Source: Pseudomonadota bacterium
GTDB lineage: Bacteria; Desulfobacterota; Desulfobulbia; Desulfobulbales; Desulfocapsaceae
Length of the DNA stretch: 33,866 nucleotides
NCBI GenBank assembly: GCA_018821785.1
Contig: JAHJLI010000201.1
Coordinates: 1 to 33,866 of the forward strand
Direction of reading: 5' to 3'
Of the stretch, positions 15,698 to 23,723 are shown one piece after another (the stretch's first letter is position 1; each line of letters opens with the position of its first letter). Made by a program: the position numbers and the translations under genes. The notes under the pieces were generated by a model. The model saw only the letters and a program-made list of their open reading frames with translations, did no database searches and was not told the DNA's origin.

Positions 15698-17224
15698 ATG
15701 CTTGCAATCATTACCAGTTGTTCTGTACTCGGTATTCACGGCTGGTTGATCCAGGTGGAGGTCGATGTCGCAAACGGCCTTCCGACATTTTCGACGGTAG
15801 GCTTGCCCGACAGTTCTGTCAGGGAAAGTAAAGACCGAGTAAAAGCTGCAATTAAGAATTGCGGCTATCAGTTTCCGAACAAACGCATTACCGTCAACCT
15901 TGCGCCGGCAGATATCAAAAAGGAGGGTGCCGGGTTCGATCTGCCTATCGCTATAGGTATTCTCGAGGCAACAGAAACCCTTAAAAGGCAGAGGGTAGGA
16001 CATTATTGCGTAGTTGGCGAGTTGTCTCTCGACGGAGGGGTGCACCGAGTAGGCGGTGTACTTCCGATGATTCTCGCCGCACGCGAGCAAGGTCTCACGG
16101 GAATTCTGATTCCCCAGGAAAACATTGAAGAGGCGCACATAGCACCGGAAGGCATTGATATCATACCCGTCAGCTCCTTGCCCCAGGCTGTTGAGTTTTT
16201 AGCAGGGATGGAGTGTATCGCACCCTTTTGTCGGAAAGATCTCAGGACAATGGTGAGTGTTACCTCCTATCAAGTTGATTTTTCAGATATTAAGGGTCAG
16301 CATCATGTCAAGCGTGCTCTGGAGGTGGCTGCCTCGGGGGGACACAATATCCTTTTAAAGGGTCCACCCGGTTCGGGAAAAACCATGCTGGCAAGGAGAT
16401 TCCCAACCATTTTGCCACCGATGACCATTGAAGAAATAATTGAAACCACGAGAATTTACAGCGTGACCGCGCAAAGCTCTGAGAAAAACACTGTTTTCAC
16501 CACCCGCCCTTTTCGGGCTCCCCACCATACTATCTCCGATGCCGGTCTTATCGGGGGTGGAAGTATTCCGCAACCAGGAGAGGTTTCTCTAGCCCATAAC
16601 GGGGTTCTCTTTCTTGACGAACTGCCTGAATTTAAAAAACATGTCCTGGAAGTCCTTCGCCAACCCCTCGAAGATGGCGAAGTGACTATAGCCAGGGCCA
16701 ATATGACTTTGACTTTTCCGGCACGATTCACCCTTATTGCGGCAATGAATCCATGTCCCTGTGGGTTTTTTGGCGACAGTCGCAACAGCTGCAACTGCAA
16801 CGAAGCGGAGATCAAGCGCTATACCGGGAAGATTTCCGGGCCTCTTATTGACAGGATTGATATGCATCTTGAGGTGGCCGGTCTTGATTATGGTGAAATG
16901 AGCAGTACTAGCAAAGGTGAGAGTTCGAAAGAGATCAAAGCTCGTGTCGACCAGATTCGTTCTTTCCAGGAAAAAAGGTTCGCCGAAGACCGAGGCGTAT
17001 ACTGCAACAGTCAAATGAACACCAAACTTCTGGAGAAGCATTGTGTTTTGGATGCGGCATCGGCACAGATTCTTGAGAAAAGTGTTAACAGATTAGGACT
17101 TTCAGCGAGGGCATATCATCGCATCCTTAAAATTGCCAGAACCCTTGCCGACATGAACCAGTCGTCGGCCATTCAATCAATTCACGTATCCGAGGCTGTG
17201 CAATTCTGCAGAACAGACCAATAG
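15698..17224 (+). CDS. comM: ComM/YifB-family Mg-chelatase-like AAA+ ATPase
   Basis: 508 residues, the normal length. Order: N-terminal LonC-like/ChlI domain (VDVANGLPTFSTVGLPDSSVRES) and Walker A GPPGSGKTMLARRFPTILPPM (about residue 221). These are followed by Walker B LFLDELPEF, the NPCPCGFFGD motif and a C-terminal helical domain (LSARAYHRILKIARTLAD). ComM is a hexameric helicase that promotes branch migration during natural transformation. It is widespread in species not known to be competent, so the gene alone does not show competence. The ATG at 15698 has no clear Shine-Dalgarno site. It is followed immediately by a protein of unknown function. Confidence 0.93.
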   Translation: MLAIITSCSVLGIHGWLIQVEVDVANGLPTFSTVGLPDSSVRESKDRVKAAIKNCGYQFPNKRITVNLAPADIKKEGAGFDLPIAIGILEATETLKRQRVGHYCVVGELSLDGGVHRVGGVLPMILAAREQGLTGILIPQENIEEAHIAPEGIDIIPVSSLPQAVEFLAGMECIAPFCRKDLRTMVSVTSYQVDFSDIKGQHHVKRALEVAASGGHNILLKGPPGSGKTMLARRFPTILPPMTIEEIIETTRIYSVTAQSSEKNTVFTTRPFRAPHHTISDAGLIGGGSIPQPGEVSLAHNGVLFLDELPEFKKHVLEVLRQPLEDGEVTIARANMTLTFPARFTLIAAMNPCPCGFFGDSRNSCNCNEAEIKRYTGKISGPLIDRIDMHLEVAGLDYGEMSSTSKGESSKEIKARVDQIRSFQEKRFAEDRGVYCNSQMNTKLLEKHCVLDAASAQILEKSVNRLGLSARAYHRILKIARTLADMNQSSAIQSIHVSEAVQFCRTDQ

Positions 17225-18985
17225 TTGGTAAGTGATGACCACGGAACCGATCCCTTGAAGAGTAATAATTTTGTCACTGCTGCCTCAATTTTGCTGGTGG
17301 TTACCTACCTCCTGGTGATGCGTATTCAGATTGATGAGCCTGGAGACATGACAAGATTTATTCCAAAAACTGCCCTAGTCTATTTTGAGCAGCGTAAAGG
17401 ATATGAAATCTTTAAAAAATTCTCCACCTCATCGCTCGGAAAAAAAATTGAATCGATTGACTTCGCAGAAGTTGCAAAAGAAATTGGTGAGGGGGACGAG
17501 GTCATTGCCGTTATTAACAATTTCGCCATAGCGGTCAAATTCATCCAAACCAACAAATTAATTAAAGAACTTTGCGAAAAACGATTCGCTCTAGCGGTGT
17601 TGCTTCCTTTTGATAATTCACTGTCTCCTCTGAATAAAAGTGATTTCTTACAAGAAAACCTGGTGCTTATTGCAGAACCGAATCATCCGGCAAAGGTGAT
17701 TGAAATGCTGGCTGCTGCCTATCAAGGCTCATCAGGGATTGCGTCCTTTTCCAGCGGCCAATACGGTCGGCACCGAATAATGAGGATTGTCCAGGATGGG
17801 CAGACTTTTTCTCTGGTGAAAATCGAAGGTGTTTTTGTAATGAGCCAAAATGAAAGACAATTACGGCTGTGCATTGACACCTTTGATGGCGAGCAGCCAT
17901 CGTTTTCAGGCAATGCTGAGTTCCTTGCTGTAAAAAATAGTTTTCCTGCTCCGGACAGTTTGTTAGCCTTGCCGTTAAAAAATGCTGGAGAATATCTGCC
18001 TGCGCTGTTCGCCGACTATGACTTTTTCGACACACCTTTTTTCGCAGGAAAATGGTCTTCGCTGCAAGGATTAATCGGCCTAGGTTACAGTGCAAAAAAA
18101 CATCAATCGGCAATTAAGGAAAAGATACTCTTTCGTTATGTCCCTGATGGAAATGTCAGCGATGTGATGCGAGATCAACACGCTATCCGAGCCACAAAAC
18201 CTTCCCGACTCTCATTGACGACACCATCTCCCATGTTCTATCTCTGGTCAAACGCCTTTAATCTTGAGGGTTTTTTGCCCTCAACCTTGACAGGGGGTGA
18301 GGGATGGTCGGATGATACTGATATTGTTGCCCGTCTGGAGGCTATCACCGGCAAAGAATTTGATTATCAAGCCATGTTCAGCAAGGAGGTAATTGTCGTC
18401 GCTGAGCCGGCTGCCGAGAGTAGTTCTTTACCCTTGCCACTTGCAATGATATTTATTCGTATTAGCGACAAAGATACCCTCAAGGCAATATTGAAAGAGA
18501 TTCTCGATATCTTTAAAATTCCTTTTGAAACCGGGGAGTATGGACCTGCCGAATATGTCTATTGGAGTCAATCGCCGCAGGATGGTCTTGTTCCTCTCTA
18601 TGGGTTTTTTGGGGAATTATTTTTCCTTGGCAATAGCGAAACATTTTTGCAAAAAATCATAGATACAAATAACCGTGGTCTTTCTCTTCTTGATATTGAC
18701 TCGATAAAAAAGATCACTCCGGGGTTGGAAGGGGAAAACAATTGGGTTATCTATAGTAACAATGTGCAGCTTATCGAGATACTAAAAATTGGTTTAAATA
18801 CGATGGGGACACTCATGGCAATTGAAGACCGTGAGTTATCAATAAAAGCCCAGGTAATCTTCAATAAGATTCTCACGCCTGTGCTCGATGGGGCAAAGAT
18901 GTATGATGCTAGCTTCACCCGCAGCTATTACACTCCGGAAATGATAGTTATTGATGTAATCACCCATATTTCAAATTACCATTGA
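17225..18985 (+). CDS. Membrane-anchored protein of unknown function
   Basis: A 586-residue protein I do not recognise. One membrane segment is visible near the N-terminus (about residues 16-33: FVTAASILLVVTYLLVM). The rest is a large soluble part likely outside the cytoplasmic membrane, with alternating hydrophobic and polar beta/alpha segments and no obvious catalytic motif. It may relate loosely to DUF3352-type envelope proteins, but I cannot confirm this. The frame opens with TTG directly after the comM stop; a second TTG at 17255 is also possible. Neither has a strong ribosome binding site, so the start is uncertain. It is followed 17 bases later by another unknown gene, suggesting one transcription unit. 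Confidence 0.75.
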   Translation: MVSDDHGTDPLKSNNFVTAASILLVVTYLLVMRIQIDEPGDMTRFIPKTALVYFEQRKGYEIFKKFSTSSLGKKIESIDFAEVAKEIGEGDEVIAVINNFAIAVKFIQTNKLIKELCEKRFALAVLLPFDNSLSPLNKSDFLQENLVLIAEPNHPAKVIEMLAAAYQGSSGIASFSSGQYGRHRIMRIVQDGQTFSLVKIEGVFVMSQNERQLRLCIDTFDGEQPSFSGNAEFLAVKNSFPAPDSLLALPLKNAGEYLPALFADYDFFDTPFFAGKWSSLQGLIGLGYSAKKHQSAIKEKILFRYVPDGNVSDVMRDQHAIRATKPSRLSLTTPSPMFYLWSNAFNLEGFLPSTLTGGEGWSDDTDIVARLEAITGKEFDYQAMFSKEVIVVAEPAAESSSLPLPLAMIFIRISDKDTLKAILKEILDIFKIPFETGEYGPAEYVYWSQSPQDGLVPLYGFFGELFFLGNSETFLQKIIDTNNRGLSLLDIDSIKKITPGLEGENNWVIYSNNVQLIEILKIGLNTMGTLMAIEDRELSIKAQVIFNKILTPVLDGAKMYDASFTRSYYTPEMIVIDVITHISNYH

Positions 18986-19002
18986 ACCACACGGAATTAT
19001 AA

Positions 19003-19356
19003 ATGAAAAAGATTGTTGAGGAGTTGAAACAGCTGGTTGCCCTGAAAAAAACCACCAACGTTGGTGATGTTGTTCTTATCGCCGCAAAAGAACCGAAAAT
19101 GCTCTTTTATGCCTATGTGAATGAGGTTGAGCGAGACAGCAGCAGGAAAGATGAGTGGTGGCATGTGCATCTCACCCTGCTTTCTGTTCCCTTGCAGAAG
19201 ATAACTTGGACCTTGCGGTCGGAACAAATGAGTGGACAGGAAATCTTCACCATGGGAGGTGAAGAACGGTTTTTGCAGGCAGTTGATTTTGGGGAAAAGC
19301 AGGCAGTTCCTCTCAATGCAGGCAAGAAGATTTCAATGCTCAAGAGAGTGAAATAG
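19003..19356 (+). CDS. Small conserved-looking protein of unknown function
   Basis: A 117-residue soluble protein with no signal peptide or membrane segment. It starts with a short basic helix (KKIVEELKQLVALKK), followed by a beta-rich part (VGDVVLIAAKEPKMLFYAYVNEVERD, HVHLTLLSVPLQKITWTL) and a basic C-terminus. The DVVLI...YAYVNEVERD...W-VHLTLLSVP pattern resembles a small barrel. No family is recognised. The ATG has GGAA about 8 bases upstream. It lies 17 bases after the large unknown gene and is convergent with the dCMP deaminase gene. Confidence 0.72.
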   Translation: MKKIVEELKQLVALKKTTNVGDVVLIAAKEPKMLFYAYVNEVERDSSRKDEWWHVHLTLLSVPLQKITWTLRSEQMSGQEIFTMGGEERFLQAVDFGEKQAVPLNAGKKISMLKRVK

Positions 19357-19399
19357 GATAATTCCTTGGTTGTTTAATAATGCTGGATGTGTGTCACGT

Positions 19400-19897
19400 T
19401 CAGTGTTCAGGAGGAATAAAACTCACTAAGAGGCTCTCAAGTTTTGTTTCCAGCCGCCTGTAAGTGATTCGCGGGCATTTATCCAACATTATTTTTGCCG
19501 CCTTGACTTGATCGGTGTTGCTGTACTTATCGGAGAGATAAATTATCTCACTGATACCAGCCTGGATAATGACCTTTGTACACTCATTGCACGGAAAGAG
19601 TCCAACGTAAATCCGACAGTTTCTTAAATCGGTTGATATGGAATTTAAGACCGCATTGAGTTCCGCGTGGCAGACATAAGGATATTTGGTATCAAGAAAC
19701 TTTCCTTGTCTTTCCCAAGGCAACTCATCATCGGAACATCCCCACGGGAAACCATTATAACCAACACCGACAATTTTGTTTTGATCGTTTGCCACACAAG
19801 CGCCAACCTGGGTATTGGGGTCCTTGCTTCTCTGTGCTGACAAAAGAGCAACTGCCATAAAATATTCATCCCATGAAAGATAGTTTTCTCTTTTCAT
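19400..19897 (-). CDS. dCMP deaminase
   Basis: A 165-residue zinc-dependent cytidine/deoxycytidylate deaminase. It converts dCMP to dUMP, feeding dTMP synthesis. The zinc site is His77-Ala-Glu79 (VCHAELNAVLN) with Pro102-Cys103 and Cys106 (FPCNECTKVI). The N-terminal WDEYFMAVALLSAQRSKDP and the VGYNGFPWGCSDDELPW block are typical of dCMP deaminase rather than tRNA or cytidine deaminase. The start overlaps the stop of the upstream alpha/beta hydrolase as ATGA, implying translational coupling. Confidence 0.93.
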   Translation of the reverse strand: MKRENYLSWDEYFMAVALLSAQRSKDPNTQVGACVANDQNKIVGVGYNGFPWGCSDDELPWERQGKFLDTKYPYVCHAELNAVLNSISTDLRNCRIYVGLFPCNECTKVIIQAGISEIIYLSDKYSNTDQVKAAKIMLDKCPRITYRRLETKLESLLVSFIPPEH

Positions 19898-20739
19898 GAA
19901 TTCGCTCCATCCGGGTCAGTTTTGAATTTTCTCCGCCGCTGGCGCCAGGTATTGATGCCGCAAATTGTGTCGATAAACCCCTTTATCGTCTTGAAATACA
20001 AACCACCGCCAACCTGTGAAACAGTATCGTGTTTCGCACCGGGAATAATCAGAAACTGTTTGTTTTTTGCTCCGGAAGCGGCCTGTAGCTTTTCGACTTG
20101 GGGGATAGGCACCAAAACGTCTTTGGAACCGTGGAAGAGTAGGGTAGGGACCTTGATCTTAGCAATTTTATGCAAATTATTAAACCCATCCTCCTCGGAA
20201 ATTTCCTCTGCTGACTTTTCCGCTCCAATTGCCGTAAGGAGTGGAAGTGTATCACAAAATGCGCTTTCGAGGATCATTGCCTTTATCGAGTCGGGATTGT
20301 TATTAACTACATCAAGAGCGCAGACGGAACCGAGAGACCGTCCCATGACAATAATCGCACCAGAATATTTTTTTGCTGCAAGCCATTCAATAGCCAGAGA
20401 AAACTGCAGCCCGGCATCGGCAAGCAAAGTCGACATGGAAGCAGTACCGGTACTCTTGCCAAATCCTCTATGGGATGCAAGAAACACATTGATCCCTTCC
20501 TGGGTGAAAGCTTCAGCTTCCGCATCAAATGAGTCAGAGGACTCCCCGCCACCATGAAAATAAATGACAGCAGGGGCTTCCGGATTCGAAAGATAGAATC
20601 TGCAGGTCAAGAGTACGCCTTCACTGATCGTGAAACTAATGTCTTCAGCGTTTGCCGGACATCTCCCGTTATAATCACGAGGTGGTATGAGCAGAAGCGA
20701 ACAAATTTCCGGATGGTCCAATTTGGCTAAAGATTGCAT
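19894..20739 (-). CDS. Alpha/beta hydrolase family protein
   Basis: A 281-residue serine hydrolase with an alpha/beta fold. Seen: an oxyanion HG motif (YFHGGGESSDSF), the nucleophile elbow GRSLGS (Ser in MGRSLGSVCAL), an acidic residue in HGSKDVLVP and the final His in PGAKHDTVSQVGG, giving a complete Ser-Asp-His triad. No signal peptide is obvious, so it is probably cytoplasmic. It resembles the BEM46/YqiA-like group of small hydrolases; the substrate is unknown. It is the first gene of a two-gene unit with dCMP deaminase, a pairing that gives no clear functional hint. Confidence 0.85.
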   Translation of the reverse strand: MQSLAKLDHPEICSLLLIPPRDYNGRCPANAEDISFTISEGVLLTCRFYLSNPEAPAVIYFHGGGESSDSFDAEAEAFTQEGINVFLASHRGFGKSTGTASMSTLLADAGLQFSLAIEWLAAKKYSGAIIVMGRSLGSVCALDVVNNNPDSIKAMILESAFCDTLPLLTAIGAEKSAEEISEEDGFNNLHKIAKIKVPTLLFHGSKDVLVPIPQVEKLQAASGAKNKQFLIIPGAKHDTVSQVGGGLYFKTIKGFIDTICGINTWRQRRRKFKTDPDGANS

Positions 20740-20871
20740 GGGCGGCGGATGATTTTAATATGGCTAGAGAATGTACAAGATACCTGCAAAAGGTAATTAC
20801 TTTAAAGAATCTTTAAGTAAAAAGCTACTCTTGGGCAATTGGAGGTTGGAAATAATTGTTGAGTATTAAAA

Positions 20872-20904
20872 ACAAAAGGGGCGGCAAAATGCCGCCCCTT
20901 TTGT
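20872..20904 (-). terminator. Intrinsic terminator downstream of tRNA-His
   Basis: A 15-bp perfect stem with a 3-base loop, GC-rich core (GGGGCGGC/GCCGCCCC) and A/T flanks. On the minus strand the stem is followed by a T-rich tail. It starts just past the tRNA 3' end. Its symmetry means it could also work on the plus strand. Confidence 0.88.
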
Positions 20905-20912
20905 TCTATATG

Positions 20913-20990
20913 TGGGGTGAGCGATGGGACTTGAACCCACGGCCTCCTGGGCCACAACCAGGTGCTCTAACCAATTGAGCTACGCCCACC
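20913..20990 (-). tRNA. tRNA-His (anticodon GTG)
   Basis: Complete cloverleaf on the minus strand: 7-bp acceptor (GTGGGCG with CGCTCAC), D arm, anticodon stem CCTGG/CCAGG with loop TTGTGGC (anticodon GTG), variable loop and T arm with TTCAAGT, with CCA encoded. The hallmark extra G(-1) is present and can pair with C73. The tRNA body with CCA is 20913-20989; 20990 is G(-1). Confidence 0.97.
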
Positions 20991-21024
20991 ACATTAACTA
21001 GGTATTGTTCTGAAAAGCCTGTCT

Positions 21025-21053
21025 TGTATACCCGTTAGAGAAATGTTTTGCAA
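21025..21053 (-). promoter_or_regulatory. Candidate promoter of tRNA-His
   Basis: On the minus strand TTGCAA (21048-21053), a 17-base spacer and TATACA (21025-21030). Transcription would start roughly 28 bases before the tRNA 5' end. Confidence 0.5.
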
Positions 21054-21064
21054 GTGCAAAATAA

Positions 21065-21712
21065 TTACAGGTTTTCTTTGCAGAACATGCATTTTTTAGC
21101 CTGTGCCTTGATGATTTCCATACAATGCGGGCACTCTTTTTTAAAATTCTCTTTCAAGATAGTTTCAAGGACCTGTTTCACGGCAAACTCCATCGCCGGA
21201 TCTCTGAAACGATGATTTCTGAGGGGATCGATGCATTGAACATCGTTTAGCTTCTTGAGATACTCCATGGCCAGGAGTCGATCGCTCTTGTTCGCAGCCT
21301 CATCAAGCAACAGGGTCATTACCGGTTTCGGGTCGTTTTTCTCCAAACAGGTTTTCAGCCCCTCAATAGCCTCTTTTTCCTTGTAATAGCGTTCGTTCTG
21401 CGCCAAAAGCACTTCTTTATCGATAACACAGGCCTTGAATGCATCGGCATTGCCGACCATCATCAAGTTTCCTTCAGGGCTCCCCGGCAACTCCATGTAT
21501 CGATAGGATGCGTGGTGTCCGTATTTGGTTTCGATCTGGTCCCAACCTCTTAAAAACAATGAACAGCCATCATTTAAACAGATAAACATAACTTCCGAAC
21601 CCCAACCCAGCCCATCGCCTACATGAATTGGTGGTGCTTCACAGCAGGACAATGTGCCCTTACAATGAGGACATGTTTTTTCCTCATCAAGAAAACTTAA
21701 ATTTCGAACCAT
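21065..21712 (-). CDS. Zinc-ribbon protein of unknown function
   Basis: A 215-residue protein with zinc-binding cysteine sets at both ends. N-terminal: CPHC (Cys14, Cys17) with a CC pair at 23-24 and CLNDGC (Cys45, Cys50). C-terminal: CPHC and CMFC within the last 25 residues, a zinc-ribbon of the double-ribbon/UPF0547 style. The middle is helical (residues about 100-190), possibly HEAT-like, with a basic patch. No enzymatic motif is visible. Such proteins are often nucleic-acid or protein adaptors, but I infer no specific role. It is downstream of the PDT-TyrA fusion gene on the same strand, with a 139-base gap. Confidence 0.78.
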   Translation of the reverse strand: MVRNLSFLDEEKTCPHCKGTLSCCEAPPIHVGDGLGWGSEVMFICLNDGCSLFLRGWDQIETKYGHHASYRYMELPGSPEGNLMMVGNADAFKACVIDKEVLLAQNERYYKEKEAIEGLKTCLEKNDPKPVMTLLLDEAANKSDRLLAMEYLKKLNDVQCIDPLRNHRFRDPAMEFAVKQVLETILKENFKKECPHCMEIIKAQAKKCMFCKENL

Positions 21713-21851
21713 TCAGCAACTCCTTAAAAAATTAAAGCCGTTCGGCACAGAAATCTTCATGTAGTCTGTACTGGACGGTAATGGTGACCAGGAGAGAAAG
21801 CGATCTTCGAAGCCAATTATAATTGCAGTGCATGAAATTACAACCGTTATC

Positions 21852-23546
21852 TCAGACCTTCATGCTGGGGTTACTCATGACCTCATCAACGGCCTTTGCT
21901 TGTTTCATCCGCGATTGGAGAAAGGTAGGGGGCATGAATTTTTTATTCTCTTCCATTATATCTGTGAGTTTCGTGATATTGCCTTGTTCTGCAAGGTCAA
22001 TGAGTTGCAGTATATTGGCGGCAAAAGCCTGTACTATCTTTCTACCCTCTCCACTAGTCGCCATGATCTCCGCATACGTACGCGGGTTTTGGTTGTGGAT
22101 ACGAGCCATTGCCAAGATCCCATAAAGGGAAGTGAGAGTCGAGTGGCTGCCGATATCATCGCAGTCGATGTTAAATTCTCGTAAGGTTTTCGCCAAGGCA
22201 ACTGAAATGGTGGTGGGGAGCTTTTGCCCGATACCCATGAGCAAATCATGTTTTGTGGCACTGTCATGATAGATATCGGCGCCGTGTTTATAGAGAAAAG
22301 CTTCGAATTCACTACAAAAAGAACCGCTCCGATGGGTTCTGACCACTGCCGCATTTTTGTCCTTCATTGTGAGAGCTTGGGGGCCCCAAAGGTTGTGAAC
22401 GAACATCACCTCGACACCTTGGCTGGTGGCTTCAAGCGATGCCTTGATGGTATTTTCTGATTCGCCGGCAAGAATAATCAAGGCTTGGCCATCGCGAAGT
22501 AGGGGACCATATTTTTTGATAGTTTTGGAAGTTACTGAAATCGGAACACAAACGATGACGACATCTACTGTATTGATCATCTCTTCCGGCACAAGTGCCG
22601 TGGTTCGTCCACTCAAAAAGGTTTTATATCCTTCATTCTGTAGCCTCTCCGCAAACCACTTGCTCATATCGCCACTGCCGATAAAACCAAAAGCTTTGAC
22701 TTTCTTGACCCGCATTTCTACACGGGGAAAAGATCCGAGGACCTTGAGCGACCCTTCTTCTTGAATGACCACCGATTCAATAGTTTGCAGTGCGCTTTTT
22801 AAAAGTTGATCATGCAGGTGGCCCTCTACCTCGACATAGATCTGAAGTTTCTGGGTTTTAATATCATTTTCCGATTGCAGATCAAGAATATTGATTCCCC
22901 GTCTGGTAAATTCTCCAAGGATGTCGGCGAGCATGCCCACCCGATCACGCAAGGGACGGGTAATTACTGCCGTCGCATCATAACCGGTAACAGATGCCAG
23001 ATTCCGACCGACGACAGCAAACCTCGTCCGGTTGTGCGACACCACTTCTCTAGCAACAAGGTTAAATCCATGTTTTAAAACAATCTCCTCTGAATCGATT
23101 ATGGCATGGTCTTGCTTTTTTTCCTCCCGAATTGCGACCATCGCTGCCTCAATATCGTGAACAGCCATAAGGGTGGCATCGGGATAGTTCTCATCAATAT
23201 ATTCATCACATTGCCGAAAAACCGAACTTCTACCGACAATCGTAGTAATCGCTCCCCCCTTAGTGGATGGACGAGCAAGAGTTCCCATAGAGAGATGAAT
23301 AGGTAGAACAACATTGTCGATCCAAAAACAATGCTCCATTTTAGAGACCAGCCTGAAATAGTCTTTTACCTCTCCCTCGCGCGTGTTATACACAGGGATA
23401 ATTGCATGTTGTGCCTTGCCTTCAAAAAAGGCGGTGAGTACATCGGCGATGCGCTTAAAGAGCAAAAGCTCAGCACCTGGTAAATACAGGCTTGCAGCCT
23501 GATAACTGTCTGAACCGACTGGGCCAAGAGTGGCAATGGATGTCAT
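21852..23546 (-). CDS. Prephenate dehydratase-like / ACT / prephenate dehydrogenase fusion
   Basis: A 564-residue three-domain protein. Residues about 1-190 resemble prephenate dehydratase (PDT): TSIATLGPVGSDSYQAA, AIIPVYNTREGEVKDYF and NRTRFAVVGR. About 200-275 is an ACT domain (ITRPLRDRVGMLADILGEF...GINILDLQ). About 285-560 resembles TyrA prephenate dehydrogenase: AFGFIGSGDMSKWF, VVIVCVPISVT, a VHNLWGP block with the catalytic-type His, and NPRTYAEIMATS near the end. TyrA would oxidatively decarboxylate prephenate to 4-hydroxyphenylpyruvate for Tyr. PDT motifs are partly lost: the SHPQ block reads GRSSV, PIENS reads PVYNT and ESRP in ACT reads QSEN, while TRF is kept. The first half may therefore be regulatory rather than catalytic. 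No chorismate mutase domain is present. Confidence 0.86.
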   Translation of the reverse strand: MTSIATLGPVGSDSYQAASLYLPGAELLLFKRIADVLTAFFEGKAQHAIIPVYNTREGEVKDYFRLVSKMEHCFWIDNVVLPIHLSMGTLARPSTKGGAITTIVGRSSVFRQCDEYIDENYPDATLMAVHDIEAAMVAIREEKKQDHAIIDSEEIVLKHGFNLVAREVVSHNRTRFAVVGRNLASVTGYDATAVITRPLRDRVGMLADILGEFTRRGINILDLQSENDIKTQKLQIYVEVEGHLHDQLLKSALQTIESVVIQEEGSLKVLGSFPRVEMRVKKVKAFGFIGSGDMSKWFAERLQNEGYKTFLSGRTTALVPEEMINTVDVVIVCVPISVTSKTIKKYGPLLRDGQALIILAGESENTIKASLEATSQGVEVMFVHNLWGPQALTMKDKNAAVVRTHRSGSFCSEFEAFLYKHGADIYHDSATKHDLLMGIGQKLPTTISVALAKTLREFNIDCDDIGSHSTLTSLYGILAMARIHNQNPRTYAEIMATSGEGRKIVQAFAANILQLIDLAEQGNITKLTDIMEENKKFMPPTFLQSRMKQAKAVDEVMSNPSMKV

Positions 23547-23690
23547 GGCTGCATAGAAAAATTAATGGATTGACGATAGTCGGTTTTCTGCTTGCGTGCC
23601 TTTGACAGATAACAAGAGTGAACCGGCAGGAACAAGAATGGCCTGCGCAAAGTATACATTCTCCGCTCTTTAAGCAACATTTTATAGCAA

Positions 23691-23706
23691 CACACTCCAG
23701 AGTGTG
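23691..23706. promoter_or_regulatory. 16-base palindrome in front of the helicase gene
   Basis: CACACTC and GAGTGTG flank a 2-base centre, 17 bases before the helicase ATG in the divergent region shared with the TyrA fusion gene. It could be an operator, but it matches no binding site I can name. Confidence 0.35.
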
Positions 23707-23723
23707 GACACCAAATTGCAGCT

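Noticed and set aside
19922..20557. 211-residue ORF on the plus strand
   Set aside because: It is antisense to the alpha/beta hydrolase gene, whose catalytic triad is complete. The antisense product is low-complexity and unlike a known protein.
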